Shown here piece by piece: positions 25,634 through 34,170 of a stretch of 43,883 nucleotides of DNA (its first letter is position 1; every line of letters begins with the position of its first letter). The notes beneath the pieces are model-generated. The model was given only the letters and a program-made list of their open reading frames with translations. It was not told the origin of the DNA and did no database searches. Where the stretch lies: the IMG/VR virus record IMGVR_UViG_3300006917_000048, positions 1 to 43,883 of that record; one strand, 5' to 3'. The position numbers and the translations under genes were made by a program. The DNA comes from a virus.

Positions 25634-26407
25634 TCAGCAGATCGGCCGCCAGCCGTATTCAGTGGAGGCAGGCAGGGCCAAGGGATGGCCGGCTTGATGC
25701 TGCAGACCCAGCTGGTGGGCAATTGCCCGGGTCGAGGCGCTGAGCACCGCATCACGCCAGAGGATCGCGGCTTCTTCGCGGCTCCTGGCGTAGACCACGA
25801 TGCCACCCCATGGCGCTACCCCCTGCGCTGCTGGGCTGAAGGCCTGATGCGGCTGCGGAGGAGCCTGCAAAGACTCCAGGAACCAGCCATCCATCCAGAC
25901 GGCGAACGCCGGGGAGATCCAACGGGCGAGGTCCACGGCGAGGCGGGGGTGGATCCAGGTGCCCTGCTGGTGGGGCAGCCCGCCCTGGCGCACGTCAACA
26001 AGGCCAGATCCCGTAGCCGGAAATCCGGCAACGGCTGCGCCGCAAGGCTTCTCAGTCGAAATACTGGCAGCCAGCGCGACGATGTATTCCTGGGTGCGCT
26101 CGTTGGCGAGGTAGTGGTTCAGCCGCTTGCCATTGGCCTGGCAGATCGCCGTGGCGTTGACGAACCCGTCGGCCTGCCGGCGCTCGATCGCGGTCCCGTT
26201 CCAGGTGCGGGCGTCGACGCCGAGCCCGCGACCGTCCAGCTGCTCCGGCGTGGTGGGCAGGCCCGCCAGGGGAGTGAGCTGGGTCTGGCGCTGGCGGTAG
26301 GCCTCTTGCTTGCATGCGCTGCTGCAGTAGAGGGCGTTGGAGCCGCGGGCGGCAAAGGACAGGCCGCAGGTGCTGCAGGTGAACTGATGGCGTTGTGTGC
26401 GCTTCAT
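25634..26407 (-). CDS. KilA-N domain protein with N-terminal zinc finger
   Basis: A protein of 257 residues. Residues 11-32 carry CSTC and CSSAC-type cysteines (C11, C14, C28, C32), a zinc finger. Residues about 64-178 are a KilA-N domain (IERRQADGFVNATAICQANG; GTWIHPRLAVDLARWISPAF; WMDGWF). KilA-N is a DNA-binding domain of phage antirepressors and of the P1 KilA toxin. The C-terminal 80 residues are not recognised. Overlaps the preceding gene by 4 bp. Confidence 0.85.
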   Translation of the reverse strand: MKRTQRHQFTCSTCGLSFAARGSNALYCSSACKQEAYRQRQTQLTPLAGLPTTPEQLDGRGLGVDARTWNGTAIERRQADGFVNATAICQANGKRLNHYLANERTQEYIVALAASISTEKPCGAAVAGFPATGSGLVDVRQGGLPHQQGTWIHPRLAVDLARWISPAFAVWMDGWFLESLQAPPQPHQAFSPAAQGVAPWGGIVVYARSREEAAILWRDAVLSASTRAIAHQLGLQHQAGHPLALPASTEYGWRPIC

Positions 26408-26595
26408 TGTGCGGAGGTAAAGCGGAGGGGAAGGATGCGAAGTTCTGGCCGTTCACGCAAGACGTGCGCGACAGCTGCCTTGGCTTCGCTGATGTCTGCG
26501 AAGTCGTTGGGATAGCCCAGCTCCCACAACGCGCGTTCCATCGCGTCGGCGAACGGGCTCCGGTCCCCAGGAGGGGACGGAAGGCAGGTTTTCAT
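26404..26595 (-). CDS. Small hypothetical protein
   Basis: A protein of 63 residues, MKTCLPSPPGDRSPFADAME, with a helical middle (FADISEAKAAVAHVLRERPE). Translationally coupled (ATGA) to the KilA-N gene, so it may be its partner. Preceded by a promoter and a GNRA-loop hairpin leader. Not recognised. Confidence 0.6.
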   Translation of the reverse strand: MKTCLPSPPGDRSPFADAMERALWELGYPNDFADISEAKAAVAHVLRERPELRILPLRFTSAQ

Positions 26596-26616
26596 TGGCC
26601 TGTATCGAAATGGCGC

Positions 26617-26676
26617 TCAGCATCCCTGCTGAACATCCACACCATACACCAACAGGAAAGGGGCTGGCAATGCCAA
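26617..26676 (-). promoter_or_regulatory. Promoter and 5' hairpin leader of the KilA-N operon
   Basis: Minus-strand TTGCCA, 18-bp spacer, TATGGT (26646-26641), then 8 nt and a perfect hairpin TCAGCA-GGGA-TGCTGA (26632-26617). GGGA is a GNRA loop. Layout matches the four leaders in 15649-18590 with unrelated stem sequence. Confidence 0.6.
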
Positions 26677-26680
26677 CCCC
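26657..26680 (-). terminator. Putative terminator after the sigma factor gene
   Basis: Minus-strand GGGGTTGG-CATTG-CCAGCCCC (one U-G pair) followed by TTTCC. Region 26596-26804 otherwise has no gene. Confidence 0.5.
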
Positions 26681-26804
26681 TCACCCGACCGGGCCCCGGA
26701 TAGCGGTTACAGAGCAGGCTTTCGATGAACCCACTCACCGCTGCCCATCCTTACGGGTAGGGACAGACCCGGCAGGGGCAGGCTACCGCCCTCCGCTCAC
26801 CGGA

Positions 26805-27656
26805 TCATAGAGCCTGCGGTTGCGGATCCGCAACGGGAGATGCAACGGGCTCCCAGGTCAGCAACCCCAGCTGAGCCACCCGATCATCGAGCTCCCGCCG
26901 CACTCGCCGCTGACGCTTCACCTTCTCCACCGCGACCGCTTCCACGTCAAGAGCGAGAGCCAGCTGCAGCACCTCGGTAGGCCGCCGACCCTGCAGCAGG
27001 GTCTTGAGTCGCCGGTGGAACTGCTGCATGGGCCCCGATGGGAACGCCAGCCGCCGCGGCTTCTCCCACCAGAGCAGGATCTGATCGCGATCGCCGGGGT
27101 ACAGCAGGGCCAAGGCCCGCAACACCAAATCCCGCAGCGGCTGCAGCCGATCCAGTTCGGGCTCAGCGTCGCTCACCCCATCGGCGCCGATGTGGTCGTC
27201 CAGGTTGCTGGTGCCGGTCATCGCCCCCAGCATCTCCCGCAGCTCATCGAGGGTCATCCCAGCCCGTTCGGCGACCTCCTCGGCGGGCACGTCCGGATCG
27301 GCCATCAGGCGCTGGATCCTGCCCCACTGCTCGCGCCACCGCGATGGGTATTTGATCGTGTGCCCGTGATCCCGAAACCAGTGGAGGACCTCACCCTGCA
27401 CAAACGGCACCACCGCCGTGGAGAGCTTGTAAGGCTCACCAGTTGCTGGGTTGATTCGTTCTGGGTTGTACTTGCGGCAACCACGGATCAACCCCAGATA
27501 AGCGACAGCCTCCAGTTCGTCGTAAGGCTGGCCGGTTTTGCCCGCGTACCGGGTCGCCACCATCCGCGCCAGGCCAAGATTCTCGGTGATCAGCTCTTCA
27601 CTGGTTGCGGTAGGCGGCGGGAACGGGGCCGCCGCCTGGCGCTTGGTGGTGGTCAT
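26805..27656 (-). CDS. Phage-encoded sigma-70 family factor
   Basis: A protein of 283 residues. Region 2 is clear at 20-100: LITENLGLARMVATRYAGKT, DELEAVAYLGLIRGCRKYNP (the LxxxGxxGL-like segment), KLSTAVVPFVQGEVLHWFRD, then KYPSRWRE. A region 3-like helix set follows (VPAEEVAERAGMTLDELREM, about 123-142). Region 4 is not obvious; LLWWEKPRRLAFPSGPMQQF does not look like a standard -35 reader. It would redirect host RNA polymerase to phage promoters. Overlaps the preceding gene by 4 bp; part of the operon led by the terminase genes. Confidence 0.85.
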   Translation of the reverse strand: MTTTKRQAAAPFPPPTATSEELITENLGLARMVATRYAGKTGQPYDELEAVAYLGLIRGCRKYNPERINPATGEPYKLSTAVVPFVQGEVLHWFRDHGHTIKYPSRWREQWGRIQRLMADPDVPAEEVAERAGMTLDELREMLGAMTGTSNLDDHIGADGVSDAEPELDRLQPLRDLVLRALALLYPGDRDQILLWWEKPRRLAFPSGPMQQFHRRLKTLLQGRRPTEVLQLALALDVEAVAVEKVKRQRRVRRELDDRVAQLGLLTWEPVASPVADPQPQAL

Positions 27657-28057
27657 GGCGGGGGAGGCTGAAGTTTCACCATCACCCAGCGGTAACGGTT
27701 GCGGCCACGGGCACGGCGAGCGCGACGCTTCCGACCGAAGTACGACATCCCGGATAGTGGCACTAGGTCTGGATGTATTCTCCGCCGGATATTCATCAGT
27801 GTTCTATATCGTATAAAACAGTATTTTGGAGCAGGTTCCAATTCAGCCGTGTCGAGCAACTCATCAAGCGCTGCAAGTGATAGCGTACTACGATTGCTTG
27901 AATCATCCTGCTGTCCAAGTGAATCTGAATTTAAAAAACCTTGGATTTGCTTAAATGTCAGTCGCCTGGGCGAGCAAGGAATAAACAGCTCCTCTGGATC
28001 CAGCTTCACCCAAACAGCGCCATCTGGCACAGGTCCGCCGGGGATTGAGATGGTCAC
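27653..28057 (-). CDS. Hypothetical protein with basic C-terminus
   Basis: A protein of 134 residues, MTISIPGGPVPDGAVWVKLD, with SPRRLTFKQIQGFLNSDSLG and a basic end (GRKRRARRARGRNRYRW). AT-richer centre than the flanks. It overlaps both neighbours by 4 bp (ATGA), so it is tightly coupled to the sigma factor and could be its modulator; this is position-only inference. Confidence 0.6.
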   Translation of the reverse strand: MTISIPGGPVPDGAVWVKLDPEELFIPCSPRRLTFKQIQGFLNSDSLGQQDDSSNRSTLSLAALDELLDTAELEPAPKYCFIRYRTLMNIRRRIHPDLVPLSGMSYFGRKRRARRARGRNRYRWVMVKLQPPPP

Positions 28058-28353
28058 GGCTGCACCCCATTCACGGGCTGGCGCCGCAAAGCCGCCTGCT
28101 TCTCCCTAATCTCTCTGAGATTCCTGATATCTAAAGCAAGCTCACCATTTCGCACTACAAGCACAGACATCGCTTCGTCAATCAGGTCTTTTTGATCCGA
28201 GATTACCCTTTCAAGCTCCAAGCGCCGCCGCGCCTGTGCGGTTGCGCCGCGAATCGCGTAGAGCTTCTCGGCTTTGGTGTACTTGCGGCGCCAACGCTTG
28301 GCGGGGAGCTTGGGCTGGAGGGCTTGGGAGAGCCAGGTGAGGGGGTTAAGCAT
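28054..28353 (-). CDS. Small basic helical protein
   Basis: A protein of 99 residues, MLNPLTWLSQALQPKLPAKR, basic N-terminal third, then helix (IRNLREIREKQAALRRQ at the end). Lies between TerL and the sigma operon members, 20 bp after TerL. No family recognised. Confidence 0.55.
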   Translation of the reverse strand: MLNPLTWLSQALQPKLPAKRWRRKYTKAEKLYAIRGATAQARRRLELERVISDQKDLIDEAMSVLVVRNGELALDIRNLREIREKQAALRRQPVNGVQP

Positions 28354-28373
28354 GGTGGCGGTGGAGACGTGAA

Positions 28374-29936
28374 CTACCGAAACGCGACAGCATTCCGGCG
28401 ACGGGCCGGCGCGGGCGGATCCGCGCTGGCGCCGTGGCCATAGTGAACGGTGCTGACGCGCATGGGGCCCGTGCCTTGCATGAAGTTGATCGCCTGACTG
28501 AGCGCATCGACCTGGTCGTCGTAGGTGTCGCCGGGAAACTTCAGCAGCTGGCTGGTGAGCAGTGGCGTCAGCGGGTGGTGGCGCGGGAAGAACACACGCC
28601 CCTGATTGAACTCAGGCGTTGCCGCGTTGGCCCTGGCCACCTTCCCGCCAACGGGGTTGATCGCGTGGACGATGAAGCCCGCGGCGGCACGCTGGAGGGT
28701 GCTGATCACAGCGCTGCCGTTCGCCTTGTCCTCCACCAGCAGCTCCCCAAAGCCCCAGGTGGGCCAGAGCGTCGCCACCTGATCTGTCGTCGCGGCGAAG
28801 TCCAGTCGCTGGTTCATCAGGTCCAGCAACCAGGCACCGGCCGAGTCCTGGCCCCAGAGCTGCAGGGCCACCATGTCGGCGCCAGGGGAATCTTTGAAGC
28901 TGCAATCCAGGCTTGCGAGCTTGCGCACGAACCGATCAGGCAGCACCGCGTCACCCTTCAGGCCGGGGCGCTCCCGGGTGCCGTAGAACCGGAACATCCC
29001 GGCGTTGAACACCGTGCCGCCATCGGGCTGGGGGCGCTGCTGGTAGAGGGCCGCCCAGTCCCGCTCCGGGGTGTTCAGGCGCTTACGCCGGGCCCATTCC
29101 TCGTTGTAGCGAGTGGGATCGAGTGCTTCGCCGGGCTGGCGATCATCGATCTCCCGAGTCACCAAGGCTGGCAGGGGCTTGATGATCGGCTCGGCAATGA
29201 TCGGCAAGCTGATCACGTGCCAGGGCTCAGCCGCGTCGCCATTGCCCTCGCGCTCCAGCTCTTCAACGATGGACAGGAGCCAGCCGATGAGATCACCATC
29301 AGCCCAGCGGGTGTGGGTGATGACCTTGATCGCCCCGGGTTCTTCGCGGGTGTTGAGCACACCGGTCCACCAGCTCTGGAGCTGCCTCCGGTAGGCCGCT
29401 GATTCCGCCTGCTCCCTGTTCTTGATCGGGTCGTCAACGTTCAACGCATGGGCCGGCAGGCCCGTGCCCTTGCCGACACCGGCGCCCCACCAGCCGCCGA
29501 TGCCCTGGGCGGTCTTCCACCTGCCCTTGCCCTGGCTGGAAGGCGACAGCACCCCGCCAGAGGCGACGTAGTAATCACGGGCCGCTTCACCAAACTCCTC
29601 CGCCAGCGCCTGGGTGTTGGCGCCCTGGCCCCAGGTGCGATCCGGGAACCGTCGCAGGAACCACCCCGACAGCAACCGGGTGAAGATCGTGGTTTTGAAA
29701 TGCCGCGGCGGCAGCTCGATCATCAGCCGCGGCGGCAGATCGCCATCGATGAGCCGCTGCCCGATGCTCACCAGCCTGGTGGTGTGGCGCGTCCAGGGGA
29801 ACGTTGGACAGGCGTCGCTGATGTAGTCGCCGAACGACTTGGCGTAGGGCTCCTGGGTGGCTGGCGTGTTCCTCAGCTGCTCCAGCTGCACCCTCGCCAG
29901 GGCGGTATCGATGGGGTCGGCGAGGGTGTGGGTCAT
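28374..29936 (-). CDS. terL: Terminase large subunit
   Basis: A protein of 520 residues. ATPase: deviant Walker A PPRHFKTT (76-83) and Walker B-like HALNVDDP (163-170). RNase H-like nuclease: D344 (LASLDCSFKD), D403 (LLVEDKANG) and D473-D477 (YDDQVDAL). Length and order of motifs match phage TerL. It cuts and translocates DNA into the prohead through the portal. Overlaps the upstream gene by 4 bp. Confidence 0.95.
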   Translation of the reverse strand: MTHTLADPIDTALARVQLEQLRNTPATQEPYAKSFGDYISDACPTFPWTRHTTRLVSIGQRLIDGDLPPRLMIELPPRHFKTTIFTRLLSGWFLRRFPDRTWGQGANTQALAEEFGEAARDYYVASGGVLSPSSQGKGRWKTAQGIGGWWGAGVGKGTGLPAHALNVDDPIKNREQAESAAYRRQLQSWWTGVLNTREEPGAIKVITHTRWADGDLIGWLLSIVEELEREGNGDAAEPWHVISLPIIAEPIIKPLPALVTREIDDRQPGEALDPTRYNEEWARRKRLNTPERDWAALYQQRPQPDGGTVFNAGMFRFYGTRERPGLKGDAVLPDRFVRKLASLDCSFKDSPGADMVALQLWGQDSAGAWLLDLMNQRLDFAATTDQVATLWPTWGFGELLVEDKANGSAVISTLQRAAAGFIVHAINPVGGKVARANAATPEFNQGRVFFPRHHPLTPLLTSQLLKFPGDTYDDQVDALSQAINFMQGTGPMRVSTVHYGHGASADPPAPARRRNAVAFR

Positions 29937-30568
29937 GCGGCACCTCGCAACCGCTCGAACCGCAACCCCAGCGCTGCTACCGGGCGCTGCTCAAGGATCG
30001 CTAGGCAGATGGCTGATCGGCTGACGAATAGCTCATTGGCGGCTTGGCGAGCATTGGGCCAGGTCTGGCCTGTTTCAATGCATCGAATCCTGTAGTCGCC
30101 TCGCTGATAAGGATGGGCTGCAGCGACGGCATCAGCCAACTCACGATCCTCTAGCAGCTGAAACAAGCGATCAGCACCAAACCCACCAAGCACATCGGGG
30201 CGTTCGTGTGCCAGCCGACGCCAACCACGGCGAGACACATAGCGCCTGCGGCCCCCCAGAACTGGCCTGAGCAGTTTCTGGAGCTGCGGCTCATAAAGCC
30301 AGCGAACGATGCGCGGAGCTGGGCAACCGAGGATTAGCGCAGCACCACCGGGGCTGACCAGATCGTCGATGCGGATTCTGCTGCTACCGCTGGTGAAGCC
30401 AAGCTTCCCAAGCTTGAGGCGAATAGCTTTCTCGCTCCGATCCGGCCAACCTTTAGCTCTGGCCTGACGTTGAAACCGCCTTATCAGGATCGCAGGCGGA
30501 AGCGAATCGCCCATGTCACTGAGGAACTCAACCTCAGTGACGCTCCAGTTGGGAGGCTTGATCCCCAT
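29933..30568 (-). CDS. Putative DNA-binding protein (multi-HTH)
   Basis: A protein of 211 residues. N-terminal segment SVTEVEFLSDMGDSLPPAIL with RSEKAIRLKLGKLGF resembles SANT/Myb-like DNA binding; the middle (ALILGCPAPRIVRWLYEPQL) resembles a MerR-like helix pair; the end (IRCIETGQTWPNARQAANEL, VSRSAICLAI) matches NUMOD1-like repeats of homing endonucleases. No nuclease motif. Located between the two terminase genes, so it may assist packaging-site recognition; inference. Confidence 0.6.
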   Translation of the reverse strand: MGIKPPNWSVTEVEFLSDMGDSLPPAILIRRFQRQARAKGWPDRSEKAIRLKLGKLGFTSGSSRIRIDDLVSPGGAALILGCPAPRIVRWLYEPQLQKLLRPVLGGRRRYVSRRGWRRLAHERPDVLGGFGADRLFQLLEDRELADAVAAAHPYQRGDYRIRCIETGQTWPNARQAANELFVSRSAICLAILEQRPVAALGLRFERLRGAA

Positions 30569-30630
30569 GGCTCACCGCCAACGGTCCAACCCGCCAGGGG
30601 AGGAGTCGTGGGGCTGGGTGGCGGCGACCA

Positions 30631-31101
30631 TCACTCCCCACTCTCCACTTGCACCCCAATGCCTTGCGCCTGGATCCCCAGCAGCAGGCGCATGCGCTGG
30701 TCGTCGCTGAGCCCCGCCCCATCGATGGCTGTGACCACGCCGGTCATCGCACGCTGCACGGCGCGACGTTCGGCGGCGGCGTCGCTGAACTGGTCACGGG
30801 TGATCGGGTGATGCGTCAGTAGCCAGGTAATGGCGTTCACGTTGCCGTTTTCCGCCTGACCATGAAGCGAGCTGAGGTATCGCTCTGCAATTTTTGAAGC
30901 CCCCTTATTGATGATGGCCCACAAACGACCTTCATCGGTTGATTCATCAGATTCGCGACCTTGCTTAATCCACCGCTTCCACGTGGTGATCGAAATCCCA
31001 AGGCGCGACGCCATGAGCTCGTGCGGGAGGCCGAGATCCGCCATCTCCCGGGCTTTGGCGATCAGCTCATCGGTGAGCAGGGATGGCCGACCACGAGACA
31101 C
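30631..31101 (-). CDS. Putative terminase small subunit
   Basis: A protein of 156 residues, MSRGRPSLLTDELIAKAREM, with an HTH (LPHELMASRLGISITTWKRW) and an oligomerisation-like middle with AITWLLTHHPITR. This is the usual layout of small terminases of the HTH type. It starts the long minus-strand operon, just downstream of a promoter with two TTGCGCAA operators and next to the GTTAC repeat region. Confidence 0.7.
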   Translation of the reverse strand: MSRGRPSLLTDELIAKAREMADLGLPHELMASRLGISITTWKRWIKQGRESDESTDEGRLWAIINKGASKIAERYLSSLHGQAENGNVNAITWLLTHHPITRDQFSDAAAERRAVQRAMTGVVTAIDGAGLSDDQRMRLLLGIQAQGIGVQVESGE

Positions 31102-31110
31102 AGGACAACA

Positions 31111-31160
31111 CGATGCGCAATGTCAACAGCTTAGCCGGGTTTGTGGCAGTTGCGCAAGCC
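31111..31160 (-). promoter_or_regulatory. Late-operon promoter with two TTGCGCAA operators
   Basis: Minus-strand TTGCGC (31156-31151), 18-bp spacer, TAAGCT (31132-31127), predicted start about 20 nt before the ATG at 31101. Operators: AGTTGCGCAAGCC over the -35 and ATGCGCAATG downstream of the -10. GGCTAAGCTGTTGA is identical to the early promoter at 34427. Confidence 0.65.
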
Positions 31161-31182
31161 CAAGGGCAAGCCACGGCAGGGC

Positions 31183-31439
31183 GTTACAAGCGAAACAGGC
31201 TGTAACACCAAGCGTAACGCCCGGATCCCTTGCGCTGCAGTGGATCTCCCCCTCTTGTTACCATGTTACATCTATAAAGAGAGAAATATATATATAGGGG
31301 GAAGGGGAAAACCGTTACTTCACGCGCGCGCACGCATATGGGTCTCCAAACCTGCGACCGTTACAAAAAGCGAAACAACCCAGTCCCTGCAAGGGATCTG
31401 GGCTGTTACCACCGGTTACCTTGTAACAAAAACCGTAAC
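31183..31439. repeat. GTTAC/GTAAC repeat cluster with AT-rich core
   Basis: Eleven copies: GTTAC at 31183, 31257, 31265, 31314, 31360, 31405, 31415 and GTAAC at 31202, 31214, 31423, 31435. Longer shared strings include GCGAAACA and GTAACGCC, each twice. An AT-rich stretch (31269-31296, ending in tatatata) lies in the middle. Candidate packaging site, replication origin or regulator-binding array. Region 31102-31442 has no gene. Confidence 0.65.
31379..31402 (-). terminator. Terminator after the primase-helicase gene
   Basis: Minus-strand CCCAG-A-TCCCT-TGC-AGGGA-CTGGG (bulged A), followed by TTGTTTCGCTTTTT. It stops primase transcription before the late promoter. Confidence 0.65.
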
Positions 31440-31442
31440 GCC

Positions 31443-34166
31443 TTATTCCCCGAAAACCCTGATGGAGACTGACCTACTCACCCCGGCGATGCCTTGAAAC
31501 CGGGTTGGCCCCGCTTTCTCTGCCCCATCCAATCGCCCCAGCACGGTGCTCCAGCTGGCGCCCCAGGGCGTGTCGCGCAGGATGCCGCGGACGCCCTCTG
31601 CAGTGTTGGAGACCAGCAAGCGGTCCCCGTCTACGCGGAACCCTAGCCGCCCCAGGTGGGCCACAGCAGCATCCGCCGGCACATCAGCCCGCTCATTGCC
31701 GTTGCGCACGGCTTCCGCGAGTTCCCAGACCGATCTGGTAATGATCGTGCTGCGTGCATTGACCCTGGCCCCATCGACCACGATGCGCTCGACCTCGACG
31801 CGGACCTGGTGCTGCAGCAGCTTCTGGAGGCACCGCTGCTCATCGGACTGCTCCGCAGCTTCCCGATACGGCTCCCAGTCCTGCTCATTGATGAGCTGGA
31901 GTGCTTCAGCTTCGCTCGGCACGCGATCATGCATCAAGCACCACGCGCCCGCCAGCAGGGTGCCGTACTGATCACCCTGTCGCTGGCTACCGAGCCGCTT
32001 GGCTGCTGCGGAGCGAAACACGGCGACCGCATCGCGCACCACGGGGATGAGCCGCACCATGCGGGCCGCCAGGGCGTGGCCGATGCCCGGGGTGATCTCA
32101 GCTGTCAGCCGCTGATCCAGATCCCGCCAGTGGGCTTCCCGCTGCCCTGGCGGGAGGGTGGAAGGGTTCCGCATGGTGAGCTGGGCGAACCGACTTTCGT
32201 CGGCGCCGTGCTTCAGGGCTGGGTTGATGGAACAGAGCAGGAACATCGAGCGCACCATGAACCGCTGCGCGATGCCATCGGCGCCGCCGCGCCCCACGAA
32301 CCCACGGCTGGAGCTGGAGCTGACGCGAGCTAGCGCCAGGATCGACTGCATCCGCGTCCGGTCGCTCTGCTCATTGGACTCGGCTTCATCCATCACCACG
32401 GGCAGGGCATCGCAGCGCAGTTCCTGCCGCAGGCTGGCCTCGGTGCTGCTGCCCTCGGGCCAGAGCGCCAGATCCTCCAGCAGGGTGCCCAGGAACCTGT
32501 CGAGGAGGGTGCTCTTGCCGCTCCCCTTCCCCGCGGTGAGCCACAGGTGCGGACGCCACATCAGCGCCCCGCCGATCGGTGCAAGTGCTGTCCAGCCCGC
32601 CAGGAGCAGGCCACTGGCCGGCACGTCCCAGAGGAACCCGCCAGCGATGGTGGTGATCTCTGCGCCTTGCTCGGAGCTGAGCGGCACCACGTCCGCCGGG
32701 AGCTCGATCGCTGCCAGCCGCTGATATTTGAACCGCGACCCTGGCAGCTGCAGGGGCTGCTCGACGCCATCGACCAGCAGCCGATCGCCCAGGTGAAGGA
32801 TCGACCGACCGTCGTCCCACCAGGCCCCGCGTCCGCGGATCCGCCCCGGGTCGAAGATGCCGACCTGATGCTGCAGGTGGTAGAGATGCGACGCGGCTTC
32901 GACGTAGTTGGGCCCCGATCGCCCACCCGGGAATACCGCCTCCCACCACTGCAGGGGCGCGAGCATGTTCAGGTGAGCGGCGTTGTGACTGGCAGCCGTG
33001 AGCCGCATCACCTGCCCGGTGTTGTGCGGCTGGTAGAAATACGACCCGTTGTCGAACCCCAGCAGGTCGAAGGGGTATCGGGGTTGCTCCGGTCGCCCCG
33101 GCTCGCTGGCGGTGGGCGCAGGGGGCTTCGGCGGCTCTGGCGCCCCACCGCTCAGCACAGGTTGCGCCAACCGCTCCAGCTCCGCCGCGGCACGCTCTAG
33201 GGTCCAGCCCATCGCAGCAGCATCGCCCAGATCCCATTTCGCGGGCACCCCCTCGGGAGGGGTGACCACCGCCACGGTGCAGCCCAGGCTCTGTAGGTGC
33301 TTCGCCAGCCAGGCCATCACCGCCCGGCCGTCGCGGTCGTTATCAGGCCACAGGGTGACGGTCCGGCCCGCCATCGGCTGCCAGTCCGTGTGTTGCTTCC
33401 CCTCTTTCCCGTGGCACCAGCTGACCACCACATGGTCGGGAAAGAGCAGGGCAGCCCGGTTGGCAGTGCGCTCCCCCTCGACCATCAACACCGGAGCATC
33501 GGGTGCCGCCAGGAGCTGGGGCAGCCGGTAGATGGGCCGGGGCGCCGGCCACTCACTGGTGAAGTCGTCGCGCTTGCTGGGCCTGTGCCAGCGGCCATCG
33601 AGCCAGGTGCGGTGAATGAACACCTTGTCGGGCTTCCCCCCGGCCACCTTCGGCGGACGCGGGATCCGCTGGATCCAGAAATCAGGGTTTTCCAGATCGG
33701 CCCCATAGGGGTACTGCTCCTCAGCTCCCCCCAGCTCTGGCGGCGGAGTGCCCGCAGGTGGCGCCGTCGGGATGCGCGCGGGCTTGCGGCTGCGCTTGGC
33801 GGGAGCTGGAGCGCTGGGCCCTGGTGTCACCGGCCGAGCCGTGGTCACCAGCCCGCAGTAGGCCTCAGCTTTGGCCGCCGCCTGGGGGAACTCACAGCCC
33901 AGCATCCGCATGAGCAGATCAGCCCCGTTGCCGCCGCCACCAGAGCCGCGCTTGCCGCCGCACTGGTTGCAGTACCAGGCGCCCATGCCGTCGCTCTGAT
34001 CCCAGCGGAACCGATCGACGTTGCGGCCCTGCCCCTGGGCGATGCCGTTGCGTTCGCAGGCGGGGCATGCCTGCGCCTGGCCGTTGAAGACATGCGGCGG
34101 CAGGCCCGCCAGGGCGCTGAGGATCTCCGGCCATCGTCCGGCCGTGATCCGCTCCAGATTGCCCAC
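31443..34166 (-). CDS. Primase-helicase
   Basis: A protein of 907 residues. Zinc-binding primase head with C34, C37, C66, C69. TOPRIM-like nucleotidyl domain with E230 (APVLMVEGERTANRA) and D275/D277/D279 (LWPDNDRDG). Helicase with Walker A AGKGSGKS (545-552), Walker B PVVMDEAE (589-596) and a sensor-like FLLCSINPA. The fold order is that of phage/plasmid primase-helicases such as P4 alpha-like proteins with DUF927-type helicase parts. It would load at the phage origin, unwind and prime. It is transcribed away from the other replication genes. Confidence 0.85.
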   Translation of the reverse strand: MGNLERITAGRWPEILSALAGLPPHVFNGQAQACPACERNGIAQGQGRNVDRFRWDQSDGMGAWYCNQCGGKRGSGGGGNGADLLMRMLGCEFPQAAAKAEAYCGLVTTARPVTPGPSAPAPAKRSRKPARIPTAPPAGTPPPELGGAEEQYPYGADLENPDFWIQRIPRPPKVAGGKPDKVFIHRTWLDGRWHRPSKRDDFTSEWPAPRPIYRLPQLLAAPDAPVLMVEGERTANRAALLFPDHVVVSWCHGKEGKQHTDWQPMAGRTVTLWPDNDRDGRAVMAWLAKHLQSLGCTVAVVTPPEGVPAKWDLGDAAAMGWTLERAAAELERLAQPVLSGGAPEPPKPPAPTASEPGRPEQPRYPFDLLGFDNGSYFYQPHNTGQVMRLTAASHNAAHLNMLAPLQWWEAVFPGGRSGPNYVEAASHLYHLQHQVGIFDPGRIRGRGAWWDDGRSILHLGDRLLVDGVEQPLQLPGSRFKYQRLAAIELPADVVPLSSEQGAEITTIAGGFLWDVPASGLLLAGWTALAPIGGALMWRPHLWLTAGKGSGKSTLLDRFLGTLLEDLALWPEGSSTEASLRQELRCDALPVVMDEAESNEQSDRTRMQSILALARVSSSSSRGFVGRGGADGIAQRFMVRSMFLLCSINPALKHGADESRFAQLTMRNPSTLPPGQREAHWRDLDQRLTAEITPGIGHALAARMVRLIPVVRDAVAVFRSAAAKRLGSQRQGDQYGTLLAGAWCLMHDRVPSEAEALQLINEQDWEPYREAAEQSDEQRCLQKLLQHQVRVEVERIVVDGARVNARSTIITRSVWELAEAVRNGNERADVPADAAVAHLGRLGFRVDGDRLLVSNTAEGVRGILRDTPWGASWSTVLGRLDGAEKAGPTRFQGIAGVSRSVSIRVFGE

Positions 34167-34170
34167 GGCC

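Noticed and set aside
31183-31439. CRISPR-like or tandem repeat array
   Set aside because: The repeat units are only 5-8 bp, irregularly spaced and on both strands; there are no uniform spacers.
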